Shown: in pieces, positions 8,345-19,018 of the stretch
How the letters are laid out: the number at the start of each line of letters is the position of its first letter
Numbering within the stretch: position 1 is the first letter of the stretch
Assembly: GCF_004345615.1 (NCBI RefSeq)
Contig: NZ_SLWK01000001.1
Location: 434,001 to 498,000, forward strand
Length of the DNA: 64,000 nt
Reading direction: 5' to 3'
Source: Natronoflexus pectinivorans
GTDB taxonomy: Bacteria; Bacteroidota; Bacteroidia; Bacteroidales; Marinilabiliaceae
The notes under the pieces: generated by a model
The model's database searches: none
What the model was told of the DNA's origin: nothing
Seen by the model: the letters and a program-made list of their open reading frames with translations, nothing else
Program-made: the position numbers and the translations under genes

Positions 8345-10129
8345 CTACCATCCTTGATTTTGAAGCAAGTTGTCGAACTTGATTACTTCACTGAAAGGTA
8401 CAGGCCCGTAATACATATAATCCTGATATGCACGGTCTTCAACTTCTATTTCTGTGTAGTTGCCACCTTGAATTCGCATACCCATAACAGGTTCGTTAAG
8501 ATCCACTTTCCACCTGCGCAAATCCCAGAAACGGAAGTTTTCAAAACTCAATTCCAGACGACGTTCATTGCGAATCAATTCCCGCATTGCATCTGTATCG
8601 TTCATTACAGACTCAAGGTAAGGATCGTTTCCATTTACGCCGATGCCAGCTCTTTGACGAATCGCTCTTACAACATCGTAAGCTGAATAACCATGGGCTC
8701 CGGTTCCTGTTGGTCCCCAAGCCTCGTTGGCTGCTTCTGCATAGCCAAGGAAGAACTCTGTATAACGCATAAATGCCCTGTAACGATGTCCTGGAGTCTC
8801 AGAGTTTGGATTGGGATTCGCTGCTGGATTTAAAAGTTTCCTTAAGTAATATCCTGTCCTTGTTGAATTACCGTCTCTGTTTAAGGCGTTGAAATCAGGT
8901 CCATCAGCAGCAGTATTCACAGTTACCGACTGAGGCCCTAAAGTGCTTCCATTTAGAACAACATATGCTGCCAGACGAGGATCACGATTTGCATAAGGAT
9001 TATTTGGGTCGTAATTACTCTCACTATGTCCAATAGGATAACCATTAAGCATAGGAAAAGCGTCGACAAAATTTTGTGATGGATTAACACGACCAGTTCC
9101 AAATAATGTTGGTGGAAAGTGCTCCCTTTCCAGATCCACATTATTGGCCCTATTAGAACGCCATAATATTTCTCGTGGATTATTTCCCTCATTAAGGTTC
9201 CCAATTGCGCTGTTATCAGCGTACCATCGATGTCCGTCTGGAGCTATTTGAGCAATCGGGTTGCTGCCAAGCTCTCCAAGAACATCAGCCATAAAATTAG
9301 CGGCATCTGCCCATGTTATATCTGATCCGCTGCTATATGCAGGGCTTGCGGCCAATAGAGCAGCCTGTGCTCGAATTGCTTTTGCAATTCGGCCGCTCAT
9401 TCTATTTCTAGAATGATTTCCAAAAACACGAGTATATACAGTGGCAATTACGCCCATTTCGCGATATTTTTCAGGAACATTGTTATTATCAGTTACATCT
9501 CCATACAAGCTGGGTAACAACGACATCGCACGTTCTGCATCCGCAATTAAAAAATCAATACACTCCTGAAAGGTATTACGTGGTAGGTTAAACTCAGAAT
9601 CAATATTCTCAGGCTCTGTTACAATAGGAATCCCAAGTAATTGACCATCTGGTCCAGGACCCGCATGATTCAGTAGCAGATGATACATTAAAAGTGCACG
9701 TAATCCATATGCTTCCCCTTTAAATCGATCATTAAACATAAGATCAACCAGTGGATCAGCTGCCCATTCAACATCATCTGCAACATCAAGGAATATATTC
9801 ACATAATTCCATGCAGACCTTAGGTTTTGCCATCTGTTAAGCGGATTATTATTAGCCCGCCATGAGCCAGTGGCCATGGCTCGTAATCCACTTGCACGGT
9901 CATTGGTTACAGCATTGTCGGTGGCCACATCAGTAATTTGCCATGTATCCAATGGGTTGCCAATGTAAACATGCCCTAATAAACCTACGGCCCATATTGG
10001 CATGTCTACTAATTCACTTTCATCTTTGTGATTATCTATAGCCGGCTCAAACATGTCATCACAACTTGTTTGCGCTATAAAGAACAAAACCAAAAGTGCA
10101 ATTAAAGATATATTATTTCTATTCTTCAT
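8345..10129 (-). CDS. xusD: SusD-family xylan-oligosaccharide-binding lipoprotein, second copy
   Basis: A 594-residue lipoprotein with Cys23 in AQTSCDD. It has the SusD helical core (FKGEAYGLRALLMYHLLLNHAG) and the RagB-type C-terminus, with LIRNERRLELSFENFRFWDLRRW near residues 510-535. It is partner to the SusC protein encoded 28 bases upstream and acts as the hinged lid of that transporter. In the Xus core this pair takes up xylo-oligosaccharides; the ligand here is inferred from the GH10 gene in the same operon. Confidence 0.92.
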   Translation of the reverse strand: MKNRNNISLIALLVLFFIAQTSCDDMFEPAIDNHKDESELVDMPIWAVGLLGHVYIGNPLDTWQITDVATDNAVTNDRASGLRAMATGSWRANNNPLNRWQNLRSAWNYVNIFLDVADDVEWAADPLVDLMFNDRFKGEAYGLRALLMYHLLLNHAGPGPDGQLLGIPIVTEPENIDSEFNLPRNTFQECIDFLIADAERAMSLLPSLYGDVTDNNNVPEKYREMGVIATVYTRVFGNHSRNRMSGRIAKAIRAQAALLAASPAYSSGSDITWADAANFMADVLGELGSNPIAQIAPDGHRWYADNSAIGNLNEGNNPREILWRSNRANNVDLEREHFPPTLFGTGRVNPSQNFVDAFPMLNGYPIGHSESNYDPNNPYANRDPRLAAYVVLNGSTLGPQSVTVNTAADGPDFNALNRDGNSTRTGYYLRKLLNPAANPNPNSETPGHRYRAFMRYTEFFLGYAEAANEAWGPTGTGAHGYSAYDVVRAIRQRAGIGVNGNDPYLESVMNDTDAMRELIRNERRLELSFENFRFWDLRRWKVDLNEPVMGMRIQGGNYTEIEVEDRAYQDYMYYGPVPFSEVIKFDNLLQNQGW

Positions 10130-10157
10130 AATTAATTACATTTAATTCTGATTACGT

Positions 10158-13004
10158 CTAAAAGAAGCCCTTTACACCAATATTGTAAAAACGTGTTTGT
10201 GGTGCACTTCCTACATTCATCTCCAGATGCTTTCTCTCCTTGGATATGGTCAGAAGATCATAACCACCAACATATACACTTAACCCTTTAATGAATGTTC
10301 CCTGTAAGGATGACTCAGGAATATCATATGTTATCTGAACCTGCGACAAATTCACCCTGTCAGTTTTGTATAACCAGAAGTCAGAAGCACGGAAATTATT
10401 TGCACCATTGCCTGTGGTAAGTCGTGGGAAAGTGGCTGTATCTTTGGTATCCTCAGTCCATCTGTCCCTAACGATATCAGAATATTTACCTTCTCCACTA
10501 ACCCAATAATAAGAGCTGTTTTTCAGTCCATATCCACCGAAATATCCGTTAGCCATAGCAAACAAGGTAAAATTACGCCATTTTGCGGTGAAATTCACAC
10601 CTAAACGGAAAGGGGTATCCCAACGACCCAAAAACACCATATCGTCATTATCAATATAGCCATCTCCATTAATATCTTTGTACTTAATATCACCAGGTCT
10701 TACAATTTCACCAAACGAATGTATTGGGGAATTTTGGATATCGTCCTGATCTCTAAAAAATCCATCACTTTTTAAACCCCAAATTCCATTCACATGGTAT
10801 CCAATACTGGACAAATGTGCATTTTCTGGAGAAAAGACTTCGTCACGTCTCGAAGCTTCAGTTTTAGAATACATACCGCTTACACCAAGAGTTAGATCTA
10901 ATGCACCTACATCTTGATTAAAGTACATGCTGAAATCAAATCCTGACCTGTCATCGATATTGTAATTCACATAAGGAATTAATGAACCTGATGGATAACC
11001 AACCTGTGTAAAATAAATAGGATATTGAGAACTTCGACGAGTAATTCCTCCATCCATTGTTCCTCTAAAGTAGTTAAAATCAAAGGTCATGAATCTGTTC
11101 AACAATGATCCTCGTAACCCCACATTGATCTCTTTTCTCTTTATATAATTCAGATCAGGATTATCACTCCTATTGATTCTTGCAGCAGCCTGCCCTTCAT
11201 TATCAGCCCATGAAAACCAACCATCACGCTCAAGAACTGCTTTATAAAGATAGTATCCCATCTGATTATCATCTGTTCTGATATCCATATCCTGATTAAT
11301 GATACCACCTGAAACAGTCAGCATCAAATCATCAAAAACAGTTGTTCCAAAGAAATCCTCTTTAACTGGACGCCATCCTAAAGTTACGGTTGGTGAAAAC
11401 CCAAGTCTGTTAGCTGAAGGAAGTTTCGCAGAGTATGGAAGTGCAGAGCTAAAATCTACATAGTATTTATGATCAAAATTATAAGAAGCCTGTACTCCAA
11501 GATTTACGTTAGTCAGATTGTGGTATTCTCCACTCATTCTTCTTTGCCAGACATTGGCAACTACCATACCATACCAATTATGATTTTCGTTCACTGTACG
11601 TGAAAAATCAAACATACCACCCACATTGTATGTATATCGGTATGCAGAGTTTTCAACATACTCGCGTCCTGATCTTCTATCCACACCAAACTGTGTAACA
11701 CTTGCAATTCTGTCTGGTCCATCATAGTTCGTCCAGGTTGGAGCATATATTGCATATTCATTAAAATAGGTCTGATTGTAAGTCAAAGCATAGTCAATTC
11801 CATACCATGTTCGAAACTTCAGACCTTCAAGTACTGATTTCAAATCAAGGTCAAATCTGGTATTGAATTGAAATTGTCGGCTTACATATTTATTGCTACC
11901 TGCAGCATATGCATCAGCTATAGGATTCCCTTGATCTGCCTGAGTACCGCCGAGAAAATATTTGCCATCGATGATATATCTGCTGGCGTTTATGGTTGCC
12001 CATGAAATGTCGTCGTTAGCCTCCAGATAGCTTAAAGGTATAAGTGGCGCAACACGGTTGGGACGTAGATTCGCAGCTCCACCCCACCAGTTGCTTCTGG
12101 CATCAGAAGCATCATAAAATGTCGCGTTGGCATCGGCTCGTACACTAAGATTTTCATGTAAATCCATATCCAAATTACCTCGGGCAAACATTCTACTTAT
12201 GTAATTATCAGAAGTATTCCCCACATCCAATAGAGAACCTTGACGATAATATCCTGTGGTTGCATAGTATCTGACACGTTCGTCTCCCCCAAATATTTCG
12301 GCAATACCCTCAGACTGATTATACATACTCTTTAAGTATTCTGAAGAATACATATTTAAGTTTGGATATCTGTATGGATTATCTCCTGTAGAGTGTCGAT
12401 ATATATCCTCAATGCTGAAACTAGGATCCAATCTATCGTTTACACGTGCTTCATTGTAGAAAGTCATGTATTCAGCTGATCCTAAATACTTAGGATAAGA
12501 TTTTGGGACATGAACACCGGTATTTACACGTATGTTCAAAGAAGGGTCGCCGATTTTGCCTCTTTTGGTGGTAATTTGAATCACCCCTTTTGAAGCACGA
12601 CTACCATATAGAACAACAGCTGCCGCCCCTTTAAGTATGGTGATTTGTTGAATTTCTGTTGGCAGAACATTGTTGGCATCACGCACCATACCGTCAACTA
12701 CAACCAACATTTCATTCATACCCCAAATATTCCCGTTGACTCCGCCAACAGCATTCTCAACGAAAGCTAAGCTACTAAGTGTATAGGATTTTTCTGTCAA
12801 AGCTTCAACATCAATGACAGAAACACCACCCAACAGATCCTGTTCGTTAATTGAACGAAATGCGACCTCGACCTTTCTTTGTATTGAATCGTTATCCAAA
12901 TTCTCTGTTTCTGCCAAATCAACCTGGGCAGAAGCTTTAAGAGAACTAAAAGCGAGTACAATACAAATTGCGAGACCAATATATATATATTTCATTTTAG
13001 TCAT
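10158..13004 (-). CDS. xusC: SusC-like TonB-dependent receptor, short form lacking the N-terminal carboxypeptidase-like domain
   Basis: A 948-residue outer-membrane receptor for glycan import. The signal peptide ends at about residue 26 (KASA-Q). The plug follows almost at once, with VVVDGMVRD and the SusC signature ILKGAAAVVLYGSRASKGVIQITTKRG written in two overlapping parts near residues 122-148. The beta barrel ends in the aromatic FYNIGVKGFF. Unlike the upstream paralogue it has no room for the usual 80-90-residue CarboxypepD-regulatory-like domain before the plug, and no clear TonB box could be picked out. It is followed by its SusD partner and preceded by the first SusC/SusD pair with 19-base spacing. 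Confidence 0.9.
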   Translation of the reverse strand: MTKMKYIYIGLAICIVLAFSSLKASAQVDLAETENLDNDSIQRKVEVAFRSINEQDLLGGVSVIDVEALTEKSYTLSSLAFVENAVGGVNGNIWGMNEMLVVVDGMVRDANNVLPTEIQQITILKGAAAVVLYGSRASKGVIQITTKRGKIGDPSLNIRVNTGVHVPKSYPKYLGSAEYMTFYNEARVNDRLDPSFSIEDIYRHSTGDNPYRYPNLNMYSSEYLKSMYNQSEGIAEIFGGDERVRYYATTGYYRQGSLLDVGNTSDNYISRMFARGNLDMDLHENLSVRADANATFYDASDARSNWWGGAANLRPNRVAPLIPLSYLEANDDISWATINASRYIIDGKYFLGGTQADQGNPIADAYAAGSNKYVSRQFQFNTRFDLDLKSVLEGLKFRTWYGIDYALTYNQTYFNEYAIYAPTWTNYDGPDRIASVTQFGVDRRSGREYVENSAYRYTYNVGGMFDFSRTVNENHNWYGMVVANVWQRRMSGEYHNLTNVNLGVQASYNFDHKYYVDFSSALPYSAKLPSANRLGFSPTVTLGWRPVKEDFFGTTVFDDLMLTVSGGIINQDMDIRTDDNQMGYYLYKAVLERDGWFSWADNEGQAAARINRSDNPDLNYIKRKEINVGLRGSLLNRFMTFDFNYFRGTMDGGITRRSSQYPIYFTQVGYPSGSLIPYVNYNIDDRSGFDFSMYFNQDVGALDLTLGVSGMYSKTEASRRDEVFSPENAHLSSIGYHVNGIWGLKSDGFFRDQDDIQNSPIHSFGEIVRPGDIKYKDINGDGYIDNDDMVFLGRWDTPFRLGVNFTAKWRNFTLFAMANGYFGGYGLKNSSYYWVSGEGKYSDIVRDRWTEDTKDTATFPRLTTGNGANNFRASDFWLYKTDRVNLSQVQITYDIPESSLQGTFIKGLSVYVGGYDLLTISKERKHLEMNVGSAPQTRFYNIGVKGFF

Positions 13005-13023
13005 ATTTTATATTCTCAATTTG

Positions 13024-14901
13024 TTACCAGCCCGGATTCTGATAAAATTCGGGATACATGCTCACATCTTCTGTCCTAAAAGGAAGCCAGTAATGTCTAT
13101 TGGTGAGATTACGCTCAATGATAACCTCTTCCCTCCAATTAAGCACAGAATTTTCTCTTGGATCCGCATCATGATCAAGAGGTGCAGCACGATCAAAATG
13201 TTGTCTGGTTTTGATATTATATGGATACTCCGTAAGTAATAACCAGCGGCGAAGATCGTTGAAACGATGACCTTCAAAAGCAAGTTCAACTGCACGCTCT
13301 CTTATTAACTCGCTCATAAAGGCATCGGTTGAGCCCGTGTACTTACTATGTACTCCTTCAACTCCTGCACGTTCACGAACTGTGTTAACAGCTTCCACTG
13401 CACTTTTCGAGAAGGTACTAGCAGAAGCATTCGGATTTCCATAACCTTGCGCAGTTGCTTCGGCATACATCAGATACACATCAGCCAAACGCATCCAGGA
13501 GAGGTGCATATGTCCTGCCATACCATATCCATATCTTTGGTCCCATCTGTTTGCTCCCAAAGGTATAAATTTATAATTCAAATATCCGGTTCGGCTTACT
13601 GATCGTGGATCATTCACATAACTTCCTCCCGTATAAAGATTGGCCCATTGCCATAGATCACGGGTCTCACCTGCTAGGTCGTCGGCAACCACTCTTACTC
13701 CATCGTAAATAATACTATAATAGAATCTTGGATCTCGATCCATCCATGGCTGTGTCTCACTGAATCCTGAATCCTCATCTGTTAATGGCAATCCGTTGGC
13801 CATTCCAAAATAATTCACGTAATTGGCTGAGGGTGCTAAGACGATGCCGTCACCTTCTGCCATTGGAGATGGCTGATAGGAGTTCATCTGCCTCCAATAT
13901 GAGTCAGGTCCATAGGTTGGACTTCTTATAATGGCTTCAGTTCCCCCTGGCATGCGCCAGCCTTGCTGAATGGTATAAAACAAATTGCTATACTCCTCAA
14001 AAGGAACAAGGGCATATTGTGTTTCGCCATTTTCGACCATGCTTAAAACCTCTCCAAAAGCATCAGCTGCAAGTTTACTCATCTCTGCATCATATTGCAG
14101 TGGTGTACCATTTATACCTTGATACATTAAGGGGCTAGCGCCATAAAGATAGGTTTTTCCAACCATAGCCTTTGCCCATATTTTATTAACACGTAACTCA
14201 TTGTAGCCAGCAGTCCTACGTCCAATCTCTGTATCATCCCAGTTTACAGGTAGTAACTCTGCAGCTCTTTTGAAATCTGCAGCCATTTTTAAAGCATTCT
14301 CCCGGTATGATTCACGGGGAAGCGTTAGTGGCTCATCACTGGGCAAAACGTGGTCAATATATGGAAGACCTCCCCAATATGTAGTCAACTGAAAATGAAA
14401 CCATGCACGAAAGAAATACAATTGTCCTCTAATCATATCCCTCTCTGCCTGGGTGGCATCAGTCATCAGCCCAGCTTCAAGTGCTTCAAGCCCCATGTTA
14501 GCAACCCGAATACCATGCCAGGAACCTCCCCAAATTGATTTTTGGAATCTGTCTCCACTGGCACTCCAGTTGCGATCAAGGAAGCTGTCACCTTTACCAA
14601 TATAAGCACGATAGTTTCCTCTGTCGATGGCAAATCCCATCAAGTATTCTCCGTTCCCTAGTGTAACCACCTCATCTTCGCCCCAGTTAAAGGAACTAAC
14701 CCAAAAATGCTTTGAAATATCGGGTGTTAAGTGATACATTCTTTCAACAAATCCCTGAAAATTCCTAAAATCTTTAAAAGCATCTTCCGAAGAAATTATA
14801 GAATCAGGAGCTTTGTCCAGATAGTCCGTACATGCACCTACACTTAATACAAGCGAGATGGCCATTCCGTATAGATAATAGATCAATTTTGTCTTCATCA
14901 T
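13024..14901 (-). CDS. xusB: SusD-family xylan-oligosaccharide-binding lipoprotein, first copy
   Basis: A 625-residue lipoprotein with Cys24 in SVGACTDYLDKAPD, a very typical SusD N-terminus. SusD helical repeats include MIRGQLYFFRAWFHFQL and the Met/Trp-rich loop region. The RagB C-terminal motif ELIRERAVELAFEGHRFNDL is near residues 530-550. It lies 8 bases after the stop of the first SusC gene, so the two are co-translated partners. It should bind xylan-derived oligosaccharides at the cell surface; this is inferred from the operon and not from ligand-binding residues. Confidence 0.93.
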   Translation of the reverse strand: MMKTKLIYYLYGMAISLVLSVGACTDYLDKAPDSIISSEDAFKDFRNFQGFVERMYHLTPDISKHFWVSSFNWGEDEVVTLGNGEYLMGFAIDRGNYRAYIGKGDSFLDRNWSASGDRFQKSIWGGSWHGIRVANMGLEALEAGLMTDATQAERDMIRGQLYFFRAWFHFQLTTYWGGLPYIDHVLPSDEPLTLPRESYRENALKMAADFKRAAELLPVNWDDTEIGRRTAGYNELRVNKIWAKAMVGKTYLYGASPLMYQGINGTPLQYDAEMSKLAADAFGEVLSMVENGETQYALVPFEEYSNLFYTIQQGWRMPGGTEAIIRSPTYGPDSYWRQMNSYQPSPMAEGDGIVLAPSANYVNYFGMANGLPLTDEDSGFSETQPWMDRDPRFYYSIIYDGVRVVADDLAGETRDLWQWANLYTGGSYVNDPRSVSRTGYLNYKFIPLGANRWDQRYGYGMAGHMHLSWMRLADVYLMYAEATAQGYGNPNASASTFSKSAVEAVNTVRERAGVEGVHSKYTGSTDAFMSELIRERAVELAFEGHRFNDLRRWLLLTEYPYNIKTRQHFDRAAPLDHDADPRENSVLNWREEVIIERNLTNRHYWLPFRTEDVSMYPEFYQNPGW

Positions 14902-14909
14902 AAATAATA

Positions 14910-17900
14910 TTATAAAGATATTCTCACACCTAAATTATAACGTCTTGCTGTTGGATAAGCAGTATTCCCACCTGTATTCGATTCTCGATCATCCGGCATT
15001 TTTGTCCACAGGATCAGGTTGTTACCGTTAATGAACACTCTCATGTTGTTCAGTCCAATTCTTCGTATCCAGTCATCACTTCCAAATGTATAAGCGATTT
15101 CAGCATACTTCAACCTTAGGTAAGAACCATCATGAAGGAAGCGGGTTCCGTTGGTATAAGCACTTGCCTGAGTACTCCATCTTGGTAAAGGAACATCGGC
15201 GTTATTATCATCCTTTGACCAGTATGAACCTTCATTGAAAGCAGTATTCCTGGTTCCACCAAGACTAGACAGCCCTACCCAACGAGTTACATTCCTGGCT
15301 CCGTAAAACTGAATAAAACCACTCCAACCTTTATAGTCGGCACCTATCTGTAAGTTCATGGTTTGTTGTGGTACGCTCGTAAATCCGTAAGGTATTTGAT
15401 CAAAACCGGTGATGATTCCATCAGCATCATAGTCCAGGATTATATAATTACCAGGCATGCGATCACCATCTAATCCGTCGTGCGCAGTACTTCCATACAA
15501 CTCATCCCAGTTATTAAAGTACCCGTAATCAACATGTGATCTTGTTTGATGAACAGGCATGCCTGCAACATTCTGATAAGCAGCCCTGAGAACAGGATCA
15601 TCAGCAAATATAACTTCACTCTCAGCATGGGTATAAAAGATATTACCCCATAAGCGCCAATTCCGACCTACTGGTCTGTTCCAACGCAACTCAACCTCGT
15701 AACCGTGAGTATCAACCTCTCCAAGGTTGGCTACCGGTGCACTTGTTCCAAAATAACTAGGAATTGCACGTCTGCTACCCTCCAATAAGATATTGGTTCT
15801 GTTCTCTGTAAAATAATCTATAGAACCGGCCAACATACCACCTAAGAACGCATAATCTACACCGACACTTACTTTTGTTGCAACTTCCCATTGTATATTG
15901 GGGTTTCCTACACTATGCTCACTATACCATTGGTATGGACTTTGATTAGGATCGATGCCGGTAATTCCCTGGTTAAAAGCTCCGCCATAATTCCATGTAT
16001 CCATATACAGCCAACGAAAATTTTCATTAAATTCGTCCCAGTGTATCCTGTCATTTCCAATCTTACCGTAAGAAGCTCTAAGCTTAAACATATCTACCCA
16101 ATGTAAGTTGAGTCTTTTAAACAGAGGTTCCTCTGACATCATCCAGCCAACACCTCCCGAGGGGAAAAATCCAAATCGATAATCGGGACCGAATTTTTCT
16201 GAACCGTTATACGCTCCATTAAACTCAATGTTATAACGTCTCAAAAAGTCGTAAGTGCCTCTAAACACCCAGTTTTCACGATAAATTGGATCCCTACTAC
16301 CTCTGGTGTACTGCTCACGGCTAAAGTTACCCATAGCACCAACAGTATGATTACCAAAAGTGTTAGTGTAATTGATCTGTGTAGAATAGTTAACCCTACG
16401 AAAAGTTTCATTATTATCAACTTGTCCTGCAGTAGCCCACCAGGCATTGTTGTTTCTAAAATCAAATCTATTTAGACGATCAGTTGATAGATTGGTGTAC
16501 TCAACTCCGGTTTCGGGATCAATCCATTTTGTGGGTTTTTCCTCCCAGTGGTCTCTGTCATTAATCCCACGATTTATCTCCCTAAAGCTGTTGTCAAATG
16601 CAAGTTTTCCTTGCACGGTTAATCCTTCAAGCAAAAATCCAAGATCCTGCTCCAACGTAAAGTCGGTATTAACACGGTTGTTTGTTTCAAATCCAATACC
16701 ATTTACACTAAGATCCATCATTGAGTTTGTGGAAGCCTGAGTTGGGTTGGGGAAATAGTATCCAAATGAGCCATCGCTATATTTAGGTCTGAATGCATCG
16801 GGTGCAATACCATAGTTACTTCTAACATTAAGTCGGTCATAGCCAAAACCCGTTTCATATCCGCGATTGTTCTCAAAGCTTTTATATAAGTCTCCCTCAT
16901 GGGTATAATCCAAACTCACAAAATACTTCACAGATTTAGTACCACCTGATACGTTAACATTGGCATTATATGATGTAGCATATTTTCTCAAAAGCTCATC
17001 TACCCAGTCAACATTAGGATAGCGTTCAAATTCTTCCAGATTGGCAGGCCATCTATATTTATCAATAACGGCCTGTGGTTGATAAAAACTCCATGCCTCC
17101 GGTCTGTATGCAAGCTCGTGTTCAATCACCCGGTTACGCAACATTAGGGCATCATAGGAGTCCATTAATTCGGGCAATTTCGAGTGAGATTTAAGAGTAG
17201 TCGTAAAATTGACATTAACACTTGCTCTTCCCTCTTGCCCCCTTTTGGTCGTAATAAGTATAACTCCGTTTGCACCGCGAACTCCATATACTGCTGTAGC
17301 AGATGCATCTTTTAAAACAGAAATAGAGGCCACAGAGTTGATATCCACACCGCTCATTGGACGTTCGATACCATCGACTAATACCAATGGGTCACTGTTA
17401 TTCCATGAGCTAACGCCACGAATAACAATATCCGGATCCTCTTCACCAGGTCTTCCGGAAGTAGACATGGTAACAACCCCCGGTAGGTTACCAGTCAGTG
17501 CTTGACCTAAACTTGATACCCCTCCGGTACGTTCGAGTGTTCTGCTGTCAGTCTGAGAAATAGCACCTACTACACTTTCCTTTCTTTGTTGACCGAAACC
17601 AACAATAATAACCTCATCAAATACTGTTACTTCATCTTCCATAACAATATTTACCTGAGACATCCCGGCTATATCAAGCGTACGGGTTCTCATACCGATG
17701 AAGGAGGCAACTATAACAGTATTCTCTCCATCCAATCGAATCGTAAATCTTCCATCTATATCTGTAATGGTTCCTACCGATGTATTATCACGAAGATAGA
17801 TAGCAACACCGGGAAGAGGTTCATTACGGCTATCAACTACAGTTCCCTGAACAGTCTGTTGATTCTGAGCAGACAATATGAGACCATTTAAAATCATCAT

Positions 17901-17972
17901 CAGAGAAATCAGCAGTCTGATATTGAACCACCCCTTAGAGAAGTAAAATATTCTCTGTTTAATTTTCTTCAT
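14910..17972 (-). CDS. xusA: SusC-like TonB-dependent receptor, full-length
   Basis: The first gene of the xylan operon, about 1020 residues from the ATG at 17972. The open frame reaches 18008, but that codon is TTG, and the ATG gives a better signal peptide (MKKIKQR followed by a hydrophobic segment ending LILSAQ). After it come a CarboxypepD-regulatory-like domain (VQGTVVDSRNEPLPGVAIYL), a TonB-box-like segment (DEVIIVGFG), the plug with LVLVDGIERP and the SusC signature SISVLKDASATAVYGVRGANG, and a beta barrel ending NLGVRISL. It imports oligosaccharides together with the SusD gene 8 bases downstream. Expression is probably controlled by the HTCS encoded upstream. Confidence 0.93.
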   Translation of the reverse strand: MKKIKQRIFYFSKGWFNIRLLISLMMILNGLILSAQNQQTVQGTVVDSRNEPLPGVAIYLRDNTSVGTITDIDGRFTIRLDGENTVIVASFIGMRTRTLDIAGMSQVNIVMEDEVTVFDEVIIVGFGQQRKESVVGAISQTDSRTLERTGGVSSLGQALTGNLPGVVTMSTSGRPGEEDPDIVIRGVSSWNNSDPLVLVDGIERPMSGVDINSVASISVLKDASATAVYGVRGANGVILITTKRGQEGRASVNVNFTTTLKSHSKLPELMDSYDALMLRNRVIEHELAYRPEAWSFYQPQAVIDKYRWPANLEEFERYPNVDWVDELLRKYATSYNANVNVSGGTKSVKYFVSLDYTHEGDLYKSFENNRGYETGFGYDRLNVRSNYGIAPDAFRPKYSDGSFGYYFPNPTQASTNSMMDLSVNGIGFETNNRVNTDFTLEQDLGFLLEGLTVQGKLAFDNSFREINRGINDRDHWEEKPTKWIDPETGVEYTNLSTDRLNRFDFRNNNAWWATAGQVDNNETFRRVNYSTQINYTNTFGNHTVGAMGNFSREQYTRGSRDPIYRENWVFRGTYDFLRRYNIEFNGAYNGSEKFGPDYRFGFFPSGGVGWMMSEEPLFKRLNLHWVDMFKLRASYGKIGNDRIHWDEFNENFRWLYMDTWNYGGAFNQGITGIDPNQSPYQWYSEHSVGNPNIQWEVATKVSVGVDYAFLGGMLAGSIDYFTENRTNILLEGSRRAIPSYFGTSAPVANLGEVDTHGYEVELRWNRPVGRNWRLWGNIFYTHAESEVIFADDPVLRAAYQNVAGMPVHQTRSHVDYGYFNNWDELYGSTAHDGLDGDRMPGNYIILDYDADGIITGFDQIPYGFTSVPQQTMNLQIGADYKGWSGFIQFYGARNVTRWVGLSSLGGTRNTAFNEGSYWSKDDNNADVPLPRWSTQASAYTNGTRFLHDGSYLRLKYAEIAYTFGSDDWIRRIGLNNMRVFINGNNLILWTKMPDDRESNTGGNTAYPTARRYNLGVRISL

Positions 17973-19018
17973 ATCATTAAAATTTGATTTTCGGCCGATT
18001 ACAAACAAAAGCTGCTTGCATTGGCATTTTTTTAGATGTAATTATTTTAGAAAACAGGAATTCGGAATGACCAACTAACATTCGAATTATACCAACTTAA
18101 GATATTATCGTCCCTTATTCTATTCATAAGCATTTTAGTTTACAATTTTAGACTTTTTATTACAAGCAAAATTAACTTCTATTTAGATTTTCCTTTTTAG
18201 ATATGAGATACTTCTTTATTAGTTTTAGATATTTTTTAAAATTAGTGTTAATTTTTAAAAAAATATCAACGAACGAAGCTCACGCCCTATAAAATATTCC
18301 TTTCCCTATGCCCCAATTCGTAAGAAAAAATTAACAAATCACAGTTTTCGAATCCATTTTAAAGGTTTTTATTTTAGAGAATTGTTCTTTTCGTATCTAA
18401 ATTTAAAAGCGATTAGCTTTTATCAACACCTAAACATACAAAAAATGAACATCATTTTACATTTTTTTACTTTTTTTATTTATACAAAGCGATAGTTCGC
18501 TAAACTTTAAGCGGCCTTAGTATTCTAATAATATAGATTCTGAATTTACAACAAAGAAATTCTGAACACCTTGTTAAACAAGATTTTGAACAATGTAAAA
18601 ATAATAAAGTCAATACCCTGAATAGAGTATATTTTTGCAGAAAAGGTGTAATTTTATATCAAAAACAGTAAATATTCATTGAATTAGATGAATTTTACAC
18701 AATCACTAAAAAAAACAACCCTGCATTGTTAAAATAAGTAAACGGCGTGATTGGTTTGAAGGAAGCGATCAACAGGGTTTCCATTTGATGTAGTACAAGC
18801 CATTTTGATAACGCAAATAAACTTCAGTTGAGATGAAAGAGCGATAAATGGTTTTAACCATTTCGCATTTTCCTGAGCTTATATCTAGGATTGTAAACTT
18901 AAAATACCACTTACATTTTCAATTAACATACAACCATTATGTAAATATGTGCATGTGGCACATTATCAACAACAATTATAGACTCATACAATTACCGGGA
19001 AACTAGTCATAAACTCAA
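17973..19018. other. Long AT-rich regulatory gap upstream of the xylan operon
   Basis: About 1 kb without a protein gene between the HTCS stop and the first SusC gene, both on the minus strand. It should hold the operon promoter and the HTCS binding site. A minus-strand -7-like box (TAATTTTG, 18174-18167) has no matching -33 element. A plus-strand box TATTTTTGCA and an imperfect inverted repeat at 18841-18866 are described separately as a possible small RNA. Confidence 0.6.
18645..18875 (+). ncRNA. Possible small RNA upstream of the xylan operon (speculative)
   Basis: A plus-strand TATTTTTGCAG at 18630-18640 matches the Bacteroidota -7 box plus the CA extension seen at other promoters in this window. 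No -33 TTG stands at the right distance. About 230 bases later an inverted repeat (GCGATAAATGG near 18841, AACCATTTCGC at 18856-18866) is followed by ATTTTCC and could end the transcript. A second pair (AACCCTG at 18717-18723, CAGGGTT at 18773-18779) could fold inside it. There is no open reading frame. This is inference only. Confidence 0.25.

Noticed and set aside
12814-13239. 141-codon plus-strand frame spanning the junction of the second susC and the first susD gene
   Set aside because: It is a shadow of two well-supported minus-strand genes and has no family resemblance.
17973-18008. Upstream TTG start for the first susC gene
   Set aside because: The ATG at 17972 gives a normal signal peptide, while the extension would put charged residues before it.
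18167-18174. TAATTTTG as the -7 box of the xylan operon
   Set aside because: No TTG or TTTG at the usual -33 spacing on the minus strand, and such boxes are common by chance in AT-rich DNA.
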